64,000 nt of DNA, from contig NADL03000046.1 of NCBI GenBank assembly GCA_002205965.3, forward strand, positions 124,001 through 188,000, written 5' to 3'. Source of the stretch: Kappaphycus alvarezii. Its lineage: Eukaryota > Rhodophyta > Florideophyceae > Gigartinales > Solieriaceae. This document shows, piece after piece, positions 34,919-45,832 of the stretch. Position 1 is the stretch's first letter, and each line of letters starts with the position of its first letter. The notes beneath the pieces are model-generated. The model saw nothing but the letters and a program-made list of their open reading frames with translations. It did no database searches and had not been told where the DNA came from. The position numbers and the translations under genes were made by a program.

Positions 34919-36890
34919 TTGAAGTTAGTCGCAGTTAAGGCGCACGGGACGGAGACACATGCCCTATTGGACACCGGAGCCGTTCCTAACCTCATGTCAT
35001 CGGATTTTTGCAAGAAAATGGCACTAGCCCCTACGGATACGGATCTTCTTGTGACCGTCGCGGACGAGACGGTTGCAGAAGTAGTTTTTTGCGTGAAATA
35101 GGTCCCAGTATCTCGTGTATCGCTTGTCGTTCCGTTAAATTTCTTTGTGGTGCATAACTTCCCGTTTGATGCCACTATCGGAAGTCCTACCCTGGAACAT
35201 CTGCAGCAAACCTTGACTACGGACGTCAGCAGGCCACATTGGCGGTTGGAAAGAGGGAGGTACTTTTACCACTGCTCAGCGAGCCTCCTGTGATTGATGG
35301 GACGCGCACTGACAGTAAAGATTTCACATCCCTCGATAAATTGGAGGACGAGCAGTTTCCCACTTCATCCTCATCGGGGCCGGGGTAGTGATGGTGTATC
35401 GGATACTGAGCATGAGGTAGTGCTGGCAATTCTGGACAAGGAACCTTACGAGCCAGATTTGAGAGGATACTTAGATGGTATAGATTCTAACGGGAAGATA
35501 AGGATGCAAAACGGGCTGCTCTACTCGCCTCTAAGGTAAAAAATCTGAAACTAAAGGACCAGAGGGCACTGGCGAGGGCACTCAAGGACACGTACGCCAT
35601 ATATTGGGACATACACAATCTTTAGTCGTCTAACGTCCCTGTGGTACATTCCTTTGAGTTGACAGGCGACACTTTGAATCACTAAAGGGTTCCCCGTATG
35701 CCCCCCGAGCACAATTCTGTCGTGAAAAAGGAGGTTAACGAGCCTCTGCAAGCAGAGGTAATCACGAGTTCGGCCTGTTCATTCCCGGTCTTTATAGCGA
35801 CAAATAGATATATAAGGCCCAGTTTTTGTGTGGACTACAGCCAGCTCAATAGATTCATGAGTTCTGACCGTTGGCCGTTGCCGAAAATTGAGGAAATCTT
35901 CGATGAACCCGCGGACGATAGGGCTTTCACGCCGTTGGATCTCTAACGGGCTATTGGCGGGGTGCGGATGTCGGAGAAATGGAAGGAGATGACTAATTCG
36001 TATGTCTATATGGATCGTACTACTTCGAAGTGATGCAGTTCGGGTTAATGTATGCACCTTTGACATTCCAGAAGATTATTGACGGCGTTCTTCAGGGGTT
36101 TCCATTCGCATTGTTTTATGTCGATGACATGGTTATATTCTCCAAAAACTGGACGACTACGTCGGCCATTTTAAGGAAAGTCATCGAAAAGATTAAGAAG
36201 GCAAACCTGAAGATCAAATCGACAAGGTCAGCTTCGCTCACTCGGAGGTAAAGTTGCTCAGCCACATAGTCAACGCCGCCTTGTTTCAAGTGGACGAATA
36301 TAACATCATGGACATTTTGGAGTCTCCAGCTCCAAAGAACCAAACTGAGCTCAGAGGTTTTCTTGGTCTGACCAGATACTATCTCTGGTTCAAAAGGTAT
36401 TTCGAAGAAGTTTCTGCGGTGTTGCATGCTATTACGTCCGTGAAGGAGACCTTCAGATGTACAGAAGAGATGCAGGAGTCTTTCAAAGATCTCAAGAAGA
36501 AGCTAACAACGCCGTCGGTTCTTGCTTTTCTCGAACTTTGACTCTCCATTCGTTGTTGAAACGGATGCGTCTTCATTGGCATTGGGAGCCGTGCTAGTCC
36601 AGAAGAAGGAGGATGGAAAGGTAACCAGATTCAATTCGCGTCCCATACAATGACTGAGCAAAAGCACCGGTACTCCATCAGCGAAAGAGAAGCGCTCAGT
36701 GTCGTGTTCGCGTTGAAGAAGTTCCTGGTTTACGTACTCTCCGAGATGCCTTTTTACAATGATCACCAGTCTTTGCAAACCGCGTTTAAGAAGAATTATA
36801 TTCATGGACTATTCGCATGTTGGCTAGATCTGATGGCCGAGTACAACTTAGAGGTTAAGTAACGCCCGGGCTCTTCGAATGGGGCGGCTG
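34919..36890 (+). pseudogene. gypsy 1 protease, reverse transcriptase, RNase H
   Basis: Protease: ALLDTGAVPNLMSS (about 34963-35004), the D-T-G active site. RT: ACSFPVFIATN (about 35773-35805), FCVDYSQLNRFMSSDRWPLP (about 35825-35884), VMQFGLMYAPLTFQKIIDGV (about 36030-36090) and LFYVDDMVIFSKNW (about 36111-36152) with the YVDD catalytic box; FLGLTRYYLWFKRYF (about 36358-36402) closes the connection domain. RNase H: VVETDASSLALGAVLVQKK (about 36553-36608), KHRYSISEREALSVVFALKK (about 36662-36721) and the exit HQSLQTAFKK (about 36764-36793). The region lies in several frames. Confidence 0.78.
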
Positions 36891-37012
36891 ATTATCTCTC
36901 TCGACGGCCTATACAAAAAGAAAGTAAGGAGGGAGATGAAAATTTGACGGAAAGGTTCGTTGGCACCTTTCAATAGGCAAACGCTAAGCTATTCGCTATT
37001 CGGATTTCCGAG

Positions 37013-37870
37013 TTGGAACCACAATTCCAATTCAAACTGGACGTGGCAAAGTTTCTGGCGGGGGAGCAGGTTCAAGAGACAGATGAGAAGAGACAAGTCG
37101 CCATGAGGCGAAGTTTAAAGAAGTTCATACCATGGAACGTCACCTTCTTTCGTAGAAAAAAGGATGGCCTTCGAGTCGTGCCGCCCCATGGCCAGCGTGC
37201 GGAAAATCTTTCAACGTTCCATAACGACATAGGATATCGGGACGTGGGATCAACAAGGAAGTTCCTAAGTGAGTGCTTTAGGTGGCCCGGAGTCTATCGC
37301 AACATGACAGATTATTTTCGCTGATACGACGGTTGTCAACGCGCGAGGAGGCTTCCGTCGTACCACGCGAGCGTGAGAGAGCCAGTCACTGGGTTGTTCG
37401 ACAGGTTCTCTTTTTGACTTCGCTGGCCCGTTCATGCCGTTCAAGACCGAGAAAATTGTCGTACTGATCGCAGTGGAACACTTTGCGGAGTGTCAGATCA
37501 CAAGTGCAACAGAGGATTCGACAGCAAGTACCGTTGAACGTATCATACAGCGGGAAATAATTATGCCTTTCGCACCGCAGAGAAGGATTGCTTCAGAAAA
37601 TGCCACCGTCTTCACGGCCACTTCGGTGCGGGAATTCATGTGTAGTAAGGGCGTGGATTAGAAGGCAGTACTAGCTTACACTCCGATGGCGAACGGGAGG
37701 GCGGAGAGGATAGTAGTGACGATACAGCATGCTATTAAGAATACAATACTGTAAAGCGGAAGAGACTGGGAGGTACTTCCACAAGTTCTTTACGGTTATT
37801 GTCGTCGTGATCGTGGCCCCACCTCATTACCGTTCCATGTGATGCGACATCAACCCAAGGATATTAGCGA
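37013..37870 (+). pseudogene. gypsy 1 integrase
   Basis: HHCC zinc-binding start with FHNDIGYRDVGSTRKFLSEC (about 37218-37277) and FRWPGVYRNMTDYFR (about 37278-37322). The core follows with DFAGPF-like text near 37420, VLIAVEHFAECQITSATEDS (about 37458-37518), RIASENATVFTATSVREFM (about 37583-37640) and YTPMANGRAERI (about 37676-37711), the segment before the catalytic E. No chromodomain seen. Confidence 0.7.
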
Positions 37871-38289
37871 GCGACTCAATGGCGCTCAACAGGGGAATAG
37901 ATAGGTTAAGCTTGGCCCAGGATTGTAAAATAAATAAGACCAAGCACTTCAAAGCCCGCTGTGCAAGTACAGTACTGAACTGTACTTTGACCAACCGTGG
38001 CGTTCCAACCGTTACATCCTGGGAGAGCTTCACTGGGAATGACTGTCACGTTGGTGGTAAGCTCTCTACGCTTCCCTGCTTTCGCTGTATTGGCAATATG
38101 ACGCGCTTCGCGTGGTCCCATGGACACAGAATTCTCTGGAATGGCGATGTCATTGTGACGTCGTACGCCACCAGGAGCGACGGCAAGTTGCTGGTTCTGT
38201 TGGACCTCGTGGTTATTCGAATGTCCACAGACCGCTTATTCAGTCATGGAAGTAGTATTTCACTTCATGCAGTATTGCACGCCGCCTGT

Positions 38290-39100
38290 TGCTACCTGGT
38301 GAATAGCCGAACCGCACCTTTCAAATGTTGAAGAACCGAATCACACATCCTTGCTGCCTTGCACAGTTGTGGTCCATTCTAAATGAGGAGTGCCTTATGG
38401 AAAACAACTCTTGCAGCCGTCCTCCTCGGTGCCTGCAGTTCTTGCAGTTGAAGAGCACAATTAAAGCCTTACGCAGAAGCAAAATTTGCGCCTTTCTCAC
38501 TTTTGGGAGTCTGGCGAAGTCGTCAATTGTGAAAAGCTGTTTCACATCCTTGTAATTTCACTCTACTGCCACCCGAAGCGCACTACTTGAATGCCATCGA
38601 TAATGAGGTGTTCTTGTAGAATATCATTCCATCCACTCTGCCAAAGTGAAGTAGTGTCATGCTGACGCCCAACTTCGAGACCGGAGAACTAAAAATCTGC
38701 CTGTCTGGGGTTAAGTGTTGGTACACCAAGCAGGGAAAACGCTTCTTCCCTGAGTGTACTGAACGCTGGATACTGCCATTTCCTCTACGCCGCTCCATGC
38801 GAATTTTGGTGGCAATCAATAAAACCGATGCATCGCTCTAATGGTATGTTCCTTTCAAGCCGCGCGGTTGCATACAATGCAGCTCTTTGGCGTAGCATAA
38901 CGGTTCTAAGAACGCTTGCGAGGTGCCCTTTAGTCATACCGAACAGTTCAAGAACCTTCCAAAATACCTCTCTCAAGGCAGATGAGTGCATCCCGAAAAC
39001 TATTTCTAGGTCTTTCCAGCGACAAGGGTATTTCAGGGGCCTAAGGAGGATTCAAAAACTGTCAACGGGTTGCATCTGTATCGAAACCTTTTAGTGCTTC
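38290..39100 (-). pseudogene. HARBI1-like (Harbinger) transposase, decayed
   Basis: A second Harbinger-group transposase, of the DDE_4/HARBI1 type and unlike the one at 28.4 kb. On the minus strand: an open N-terminal piece at 38991-38785 ending IPLERCIGFIDCHQN (the 'GFIDGT' block with first D), then FPCLVYQHLTPDRQIFSSPV (about 38735-38680; matches 'H.LkFQ.v..PdG.i....gP'), ILQEHLIIDG-like text near 38610, and a C-terminal FTIDDFARLPKVRKAQILLL (about 38535-38475) plus LIVLFNCKNCRHRG matching 'FA.LDf.kn.K.LLqPv....valLLtNchtC'. The part with the second D (normally GDPAY) is missing between about 38580 and 38560, and the frame changes at least three times. Ends of the element not found. Tail-to-tail with gypsy 1. 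Confidence 0.6.
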
Positions 39101-39487
39101 CTGTGGCCCATCCGGTAATTGTTTTGAGGTAGGAATCTCGTTTCACCGGAAGCGAAAGTCAAATAGACACTCTTACTGGCTGTATATGTTAAGGTAAAAT
39201 TTATAGAAGATATATGGCGAGATCTCGTAACCACTCTTCGCAGATTGTATTTGGCGCCTTTTTAGTTCTTTAAGGCAGTTGATATCGCAAGGAGAGACGC
39301 CTCATACAAGTCTGCAGCGAAAAGATAGTGGTTTCCCTTTTCTTCCGCTTTATGCGGCCCCAAAGCTATAACCTGTTTGTCTCATTGAGAGTTGGGGGGA
39401 AGATGACGCTGCTTCTGCCGTAATAAAAGGTTAGGGACATTATTAGTACCTCTTTCGTTCCATATTTTCCAAAAAAGGAGACTGCGT

Positions 39488-40046
39488 TGTAGTGCAATTG
39501 GCACTCACACTGTACTGCCATCGGCAGAGCTGATTTTTCTGATCTTTCTTAATCTTATTCACTGCTAACCAGCAGGCACTGCACTGTACAGTGAGGGCAA
39601 TTTTCGATTGTCGCCCACTATTATACGGATACTGTATAACTACCCGAGGGGGCTTGAGGGCTTTCAATCTGGACCACTCGGCCCCTAAATTGGACCTAAT
39701 TTTTTCGCAGGTGAAAGGCAGTTATTGGGCCAAGTGTCGAATTTACTTATCTCTAACTTGGATCTCCCTTACTTCGCTGGCCCTAACTTCAGCCCCATCC
39801 CGCCGTTGTGGATAACCCTAACCTAGCTAACTAGTATTTATACCTACCTGGCCACTAGGGCGGAATAAACAGCCACCCTGGTATTGGCTGTGAACTTGAC
39901 TCCCAACTTCCGCCTTTGCAGAAACATTGCCAACGGCAACTTTGGCTTTAGCCAATTTTATTCGCCCGGGTCCCCCTTCCTATTTTCTTCCTCTCTATCC
40001 AGTATTTAACACCCCTTTTGTTGTTTGTTTGTGATATTTACTCACA
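39488..40046 (+). repeat. gypsy-type LTR, copy 2
   Basis: About 559 bp, starting TGTAGTGCAATTGGCACTC and ending TATTTACTCACA; copies at 15375 (with insert) and 46601-47170 (reversed). A TATA-like TAGTATTTATACC lies at about 39830-39844. It contains GCACTGTACAGTGAGGGCAA. It directly precedes a primer site, which fixes the right end and the orientation. Confidence 0.78.
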
Positions 40047-40047
40047 C

Positions 40048-40480
40048 TGGCGCCCCAGAATCCGGCGTTTATATACAAATAGGAACTTCAAGGTTTCGTT
40101 GGTGACAACACCCATATCTCCAAAAGAGATATTCAGCACTGCTGACCCACAAAAACATCTTCTTTGTCCAGTGATACACCCCTGGTGTGTACGGTTCTTT
40201 GGAATCGACCGTATCAAGTTTCTAGCATTCCGCGGACCACGGCCAGGCCTTACAACCCGGAGGACAAGTATACTGTCCAGCCGTCCAATGAATCACCCCC
40301 GCTCTTCCCGAACAAGTTCTCCAGGCCACCGGCGAGCTGTGCTACTACATCGCATGGTGCTCAAAGAGAAAGAGGGACAGGAAACACCCTGTGAGTATTG
40401 TTGTGTGTGTATTGGTTCTCTCATTGTCTGACGTTGTTCCGTTCCTAGACGAGAAGAACTGCGCACCGCGCGTTGCACTA
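40048..40480 (+). promoter_or_regulatory. tRNA primer-binding site and leader behind LTR copy 2
   Basis: TGGCGCCCCAGAATCCGG (40048-40065) stands one base after the LTR end. A TGG start and match to a tRNA 3' end are what retroelement primer sites show; I cannot name the tRNA. The leader after it (to about 40480) is shared with copies 1 and 3. The leader ends abruptly and is followed by RNase H sequence, so the interior of the element is largely missing. Confidence 0.65.
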
Positions 40481-40489
40481 CATGCGTAA

Positions 40490-42480
40490 ACTCAAAATTT
40501 TTAATTTTTACGATACGGGGCTCCAATTTGTGATTTGCAAGCTGCGTTTTTTTCCATATTTTGACTTTCCTAAACCCTCTACTGATCGCAATAATTTTTC
40601 ATCTTTGATCCAATTTCAGTGGTGCAGAATCTTTCGCAAACCTCTCTCTGCAATGTTCCGTGCTGGTCTGTACAACTATCGTTTTACAATTACACTTTTA
40701 TTCACATTAAAGGCACGGGCAATGTCCCGGCTGACATGTTGGGCCGCTGTTCTGCCCCTCGGACAGTCCATCGTATGACTAATATCCCTATATTGCCGTT
40801 TGGATCTTCTTAGAACTTCTATGAGCATAAAATCGCTGAAGAACAGCGTCTTTACATGTGTGACGTACCTCTACATTTCGAATATCGTGACGGACTATGG
40901 GTCAAACTGGCTGGAGCAATATGGATACCGGACCATTGCGAAAATTTGCAGCCCATTATATGGGTAAAAGCCCACACTGGTCCCGGTGGATACCGTGGGC
41001 GCGACGCAATTGATGGCATTCTGAGCCCGTCGTATGTTTGGTCAACGATGATGTCAACAGTCCGTTCCTTCGTGCGAGTTTGTGTTCACTGTCAGCAGAG
41101 AGTTGGGTTGAGAGAATTTCTCGCTATTTCGGGCCATTAATGTATTGCACAAAGCTCAATGGCCTCCGAAAGCTCGATAATATAGAGATTGGGCCAAGTT
41201 CAGACGGAACAAAGTATATGCTTATGCATAGAGACCACCATTCAAGCTACTTAAGGTGTTTTACTTACCCAGGCACGACTGCCGAAAAAGCTGCATTTAT
41301 AATTGTGGACTTGTGCGCTGCATTCGAAGTACCCAAGGGTCTCATGTCAGATGGTGCGACCATTCCCGGAACGAAACCGTGCCTCTCGTGTCCAAAGGTC
41401 CCAAAACCCCGCTCCAATTTACATTGCCCTATTTTCCATAGAGTAATGGGGGAATTTTTGGGTTATTTTAATGCATGGAAGATGTGGTCGGTTATGTCCA
41501 CGCGGCTAATGCGTTATGTGGGTATTACCTAATAGCGGGAACGGGTGAATGTGATTCAGTTCTTTAATATTTGAAGGGTGCATTTCGGCTATCCCTCGGT
41601 GAATTCTGAACGTGTCAAGGATAATGGGAAGTGTTGCACTCGTGCGCCTAAAGGGCTGGCTCGAAGCCTGCCCTGAATCCGCGAAGCCTGCGAGTGAATT
41701 AAATGGGTGGTTTACTCAAGTTTCTTGATGTAGGTAAATGTGGTCAAACGGGGTGGTTTACGCAATTTTTCTGATGACAAAAATACAGGAGACGAGGACT
41801 AATTTGCGTTGGAAACTGATATACCCTGAGAACGGAGGTTCTGTGGAACGAACGCTTGGGTCGATTTACTGCGACTAAAACGCACTTGGGGATCCCATCA
41901 AGTTGAATGCTTTGACGGTGTGAAGAGGTCCGGAACAGGGCCAAGAATGAAACTGTTAGGTGGTTTATTGTTTGAACAATGTGATCGGTTTCTTTTGCGC
42001 AAAGGGGAAAAGCTTTGGTGCTTTATTGATTTAGAGGCAGTGGCGGTTATTAACCGGAACAGACACATCTATGCATAGAGAGCGAACGGGGGGACTTCGT
42101 TACAGGAGTGGCGTTAGGCCAGTCGCGAGACACGCATTAGTTCGATTTTGTTGGCTGGTCGTCGGTCGCGCTGCATTGGGAGACTAGCGAGAGTTCAGCA
42201 AAAAAATGATTCGGTTCTCTAATATTTGAACGGTGCGGTTCGGCTATCCCTCGGTGTATTCTAAACGTATTCAGAAGAACGGCAAGAAGGCATTCCGCAT
42301 CAATGCTTTGCTTTTTGCTTTTTGTGTCGCTTTTGACGGTACCCTTTTCAATGGTTAAACAAATTATGGCGGATCAGCCGAGGTTGTGGAGTTCTTTCAT
42401 GAATGATATGCAACTTCTGTAATTGGCATACGAGCACATGAGGAGGTTTGAAAGGGCGCTCCCCGGAATGATTGGATTTG
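40490..42480 (+). mobile_element. Ty3/gypsy fossil 3 (RNase H end and integrase)
   Basis: Plus-strand remains of a gypsy lineage distinct from fossils 1 and 2. YNYTFIHIKGTGNVPADMLG (about 40680-40739) is the end of a gypsy RNase H. Then IWIPDHCENLQ (about 40920-40950) and VKAHTGPGGYRGRDAIDGIL (about 40963-41022), the H-H half of the integrase zinc domain, with SFVRVCVHCQ (about 41062-41090) as the C-C half. The integrase core starts at IEIGPSSDGTKYMLMHRDHH (about 41184-41243) and includes VDLCAAFEVPKGLMSDGA (about 41308-41361). Remains fade after about 41520. Given its place behind the LTR and leader at 39.5 kb, it is probably the 3' part of the same element, with the middle lost. Several breaks. 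Confidence 0.68.
41551..42280 (+). repeat. 70-bp repeat, two copies here and one at 38.3 kb
   Basis: GTGATTCAGTTCTTTAATAT... at 41551-41620 recurs as TGATTCGGTTCTCTAATATT... at 42207-42280, and reversed at 38296-38345. All three share the ending GTGCGGTTCGGCTAT (GTGCATTTCGGCTAT in the first). The forward copies also share CCCTCGGTG and the following ATTCTRAACGT. Origin unknown. Confidence 0.65.
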
Positions 42481-42534
42481 AATGAGAGATATTTTACTCG
42501 TTACTTATCTAGAGTACAGTGTGTTTACGTTTCA

Positions 42535-42590
42535 TGCATTCAGTATCTACTGGGGGCGGTGCACTGTCCAACTACGCGGGTCGTCTATAT
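42535..42590 (-). repeat. 3' tip of the LINE family
   Basis: CATGCATTCAGTATCTACTG on the plus strand is the reverse complement of the 3' end of LINE copies B and C (GATACTGAATGCATT). Only this tip is present, a severely truncated copy. Confidence 0.5.
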
Positions 42591-43066
42591 TCATAATTTG
42601 CAACATGTTGGCATTTCAAAGTATACGCCCAGTAAACTTGGTTTTGTTTGGGAACATTATCAACACATGCTTCGATCAGTGAGCGTCAGTCGCTCCCCCT
42701 CTTCTCCCTCCACGTTCTATATATAAGCAATCTGTTGCAGGGTCTTCTGCCGGTCTCGTTTGTACCAGTACCGAATGAAGCAATCCAGTCCAAAAAAAAT
42801 CGAAGAAAGAGAAGGCTCCTTCAAAGAACATACCCATGCATATCCCAATTGCCTCAGTCACTGTTCTCTTATTCCTTATTACAACTGGGAAAGCTGCCCG
42901 TGTCGCATCATTAGACACTTCTCTCCAGACAAACACGTCAATATGGAGTACTGGTTCCAAAGAATGCATGTCTCGCCCCTTGCGTGTAGTGAAGCCCAAA
43001 GATTTGACGGATTAAGATATTCGAGGACTTTTCAGGATTTGTAAAAAGAACGCAGATCGAGAGGAA

Positions 43067-43664
43067 ATGAATCATGCCATTGAGTGGATTCACAAGCTGC
43101 AAAATGAGGAAGAAAAAGAGGAAGACGATCGCATCTCGACCTGGGGTAATTTCATTGTTGACGCTAGAGATTCCGTGGAGAAGAGGATTTCATCTAAAGG
43201 TTGGAGAGATCATGTCAGATTTGAACGTTTTGTGCAAGGTCACGCCACTATTCGTTTCAACTTGGGAAATAACGGAGCTGAAATTGTCGACGAATATTAC
43301 ACAAATAGCTATGGTGCACAGATGCCAGTGGAGATAGTATCTCACGACGCCAGCATAGGATGCAGAAAGGGATTGTTTTTTGACTGTTTTGAGCCACGGT
43401 ACAAACTGTTTGTGAAAATTCGCGTACAATCTTGGCTTTGTATACAGCGGCACTTATTCTGGACTGATTGTGGGTATAAATATTATGGGGCTTCATTCAG
43501 GTATGATGGAAACCGGAAGCATTGTGTACGCGAGGGATATTGTGATCAATGCCGCGCACATTAATGACAAAGATGACGTACTACGTTTTTTCATGTCGTC
43601 GAGATCATTACCTCTTATTCTAGGAGAAGGTCTGGTATTTCATCAATGCACTCATGCAGAATAG
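43067..43664 (+). CDS. unrecognised coding-like region
   Basis: An ORF of 165 codons at 43067-43564 begins MNHAIEWIHKLQNEEEKEED and contains RFNLGNNGAEIVDEYYTNSY and PVEIVSHDASIGCRKGLF. An overlapping frame (43470-43664) has TGSIVYARDIVINAAHIND. Both look protein-like, and the change of frame near 43400-43470 may be a frameshift or a splice. No family recognised; no promoter or polyA signal stands out. It could be part of a host gene or an unnamed mobile element; it lies between gypsy fossil 3 and the MITE. Confidence 0.3.
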
Positions 43665-43859
43665 ACCGGATATATCTTCCAAGAGTAAAACACCCAAACC
43701 TTTCCCCTCGTGCAGAATTCCACCCTAGCCTACGTTACACCCACAACAATTCTTTCATCCAATTCGTATCGTTGCAATTGCATGGGCCCTCGTCAATTGA
43801 ATAAAAGCCAAATGCCGTGTTAACCAAAATGCGGTGTTTATTCATCCTTTTCATAAGAC

Positions 43860-44500
43860 CTACTGCCATAATTGTAATTCATTGTCACGACAAGCGCAGA
43901 AGGATCGTAATTCTTGTCGGGGGCCCACTCTACTCGCCAAGGCGTACTTTCTAGATGGTGGACACGCTCCATTATTTGCATTGTAGATCCTGTCACATGG
44001 TTTCAATGCAACTCTATAGAACTCAAAACCTTTGCACCATTCGCAGTAAACCAGCACTATCAAACCCTTTTGCTCCTCCAACCCACCAATCCCACTTCCC
44101 CCCCTGCCTATGGGAGGCTTTATCAACATTTCACCGCTCCCGGCGCCCGCCTCGTTCGACATGTCGTCGGGTGCGGGCGCGGTCACTTCCGTTCCTCTAG
44201 TACGCTTCTACTGCGTATCTACATGCCCACCGCTGCGCTCTCGCTGGACCGATCTCTTCGATATCCTTGTTGACAGTACCGCCACCTCTCGCCCCTGGAA
44301 CACGTTTGACGAACCGCGAATGGCGCGCAAAGATGGAGTTGCTTTTCGAACAGCGCTGTAAAGCGGCGCTGCATGGTTTTCGTCAAGGTCGCCCCGTCCG
44401 CGGTAAAACTTGTCGCCACCGCATCCTTCTGCAAAGTCCTTCACGTAATGAAAAATTTCGATATACTATTTTGACATGCTGCGCTGGATGCGCTGGATGC
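43860..44500. other. coding-like DNA with competing frames on both strands
   Basis: Minus strand: one frame is open from 44444 to 43860 apart from a single TAG at about 44208-44210 (about 190 codons), with GLIVLVYCEWCKGFEFYRVA and KPCDRIYNANNGACPPSRKY. Plus strand: CPPLRSRWTDLFDILVDSTA (about 44225-44285) continues in another frame as WRAKMELLFEQRCKAALHGF (about 44322-44380). I cannot tell which strand was coding. A 9-bp tandem (GCGCTGGAT, three times) follows at 44480-44505. Confidence 0.3.
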
Positions 44501-44508
44501 GCTGGCTA

Positions 44509-44943
44509 GTGTCTATTGGACCGTTGTCCTCAAATGAGGACTACTTTAAGGGCTTCTTTTTCAATACAATTTTTTTTACCTCAGCGCATTTCTTGTCCCT
44601 CCGCATTAGTTCATGAGTTTAGATGGCCGATCAAAGCATTTCAAGATTGTAGACCTCGGTTAAGTCTAGAGCAATTTCCCTCACCAACGTCGGCTCTTCG
44701 CAAGAAGTTGTGAAAACGACTTCATTTTGGAAGGAAATATAGTTCTTATTATCGTGGGGGTCTCAGAAACGAATGCTCATGTACAGTAAGAATTACTGTA
44801 CTGTAACTTAACATAATTACGGTACTGTAACTTAACAAAAAAACCTTTTTGCAGTAAAAATTTCCGGCTTCCTAGAAATTTACCATTCCAAAATGTAACG
44901 GAAACTGTCCTCATTTGAGGACAGTGCTATGACGGATAGACAC
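44509..44943. mobile_element. MITE with terminal inverted repeats and TA target duplication
   Basis: 435 bp flanked by TA (44507-44508 and 44944-44945). The left end GTGTCTATTGGACCGTTGTC continues into CTCAAATGAGGA; the right end, reversed, reads GTGTCTATCCGTCATAGCAC, then TGTCCTCAAATGAGGA. The shared GTGTCTAT and TGTCCTCAAATGAGGA form terminal inverted repeats. TA duplication and non-coding content fit a Tc1/mariner-type MITE. Inside are GTACAGTAAGAATTACTGTACTGTAAC words, another short inverted repeat. Confidence 0.75.
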
Positions 44944-45200
44944 TAGATATTATTTTAGAATACCGCGCTGGCTGCGCTAGCTCTGTAATTCCAATTTTAT
45001 TTTCGATTATTATTGGAGGGATGCTTTGCACTCTACTGTAGCGTTATAATGGCACCAAGTTTTGTACAATACTGAAATTATAGGTATCGGCCTGTAAAAG
45101 TGTTTTTTAGGGTTTATTTTTTCTTTTAATCAATGTGTCCGGTATTTCTACGCTAGTTCAGTTTTACGGGGCTTTACCCAATTCAAAGCAGAGGAGAGAT

Positions 45201-45732
45201 TCAGGACTTCTCGTTGTTTCCGTACGCCAGGTTTCGCCGGTGTTTCTGGCTGGAAAGATGTAAGCGCAGATCAAATTCCGGGCTTAAACGAGTGCCACAC
45301 TCACACTGGAGGAGGTTTGTCCAGACAGAGGCCTTCTTCCTTTCGGCCTTCTTTCTTTCCTTGTCATGGCTAACCTTTGGAGTCGTTAAGCATGCACGAC
45401 AGACGCTGACCTTGTAATGGTCCGGCAGTGGGATTGGGCGCGCGCAGCTTGTTAGCAATTTGTCGTGCTAGCGGGATTTTACCTTCGGTTCTTCTTTCGG
45501 CGACTTTTCTTTCCTGTTGATGCGACGAGGCTGCTTCCATTACAAAGATATATTTTGGTATTGCCTTTATGGTTACCGTTGGAGATGTTAAGATCTTACC
45601 TCCGGGATTTTTCGGTTGCCGTCTAAATCTGAGCTCTCCGACGAACTCCGTCTCCTTTTCGGTGTCCTCTTCGCTACTCTCTTCCGCCTCGTCGCCCATG
45701 AACCTACTTCTAGGGATCAAGGACTTTTTCAA
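45201..45732 (-). pseudogene. acidic ORF with C2H2-type zinc finger
   Basis: Two overlapping minus-strand frames. The first, 45732-45370, begins MKKSLIPRSRFMGDEAEESS and is acidic, then basic. The second, 45458-45201, has CRACLTTP and a finger QCECGTRLSPEFDLRLHLSS followed by QKHRRN, that is C-X-C-X12-H-X5-H, close to a U1-type C2H2 finger. The frames join between about 45458 and 45370, by frameshift or splicing. It lies about 450 bp behind the LTR and leader of copy 3 on the same strand, so it may be an internal gene of that element, or a host zinc-finger gene beside it. I see no retroviral-type CCHC knuckle. Confidence 0.4.
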
Positions 45733-45832
45733 TGTTTTGGGTCTGTTTTCAACCGATCGTTCCTATTTTCGGGTTCTTTCTGCCCTTTTATGATGACAGA
45801 GTCGATGAGTGTGCCAATTTAATCGTAACATT

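Larger units (their letters stand above)
34800..37880 (+). mobile_element. Ty3/gypsy fossil 1
   Basis: Plus-strand gypsy pol region in the order protease, RT, RNase H, integrase. I found no LTR pair on its flanks, so the true ends are unknown. The right end meets the Harbinger-type transposase region at about 37.9-38.3 kb. Roughly ten breaks; not functional. The moderate number of breaks and well-readable motifs suggest middle age, younger than the AT-rich relic at 19.8 kb. Confidence 0.8.

Noticed and set aside
40391-40451. A GT...AG intron in the leader of LTR copy 2 (GTGAGTATTG...TTCCTAG)
   Set aside because: Only partly kept in copies 1 and 3, and no coding sequence on both sides that it would join; left as a chance pair.
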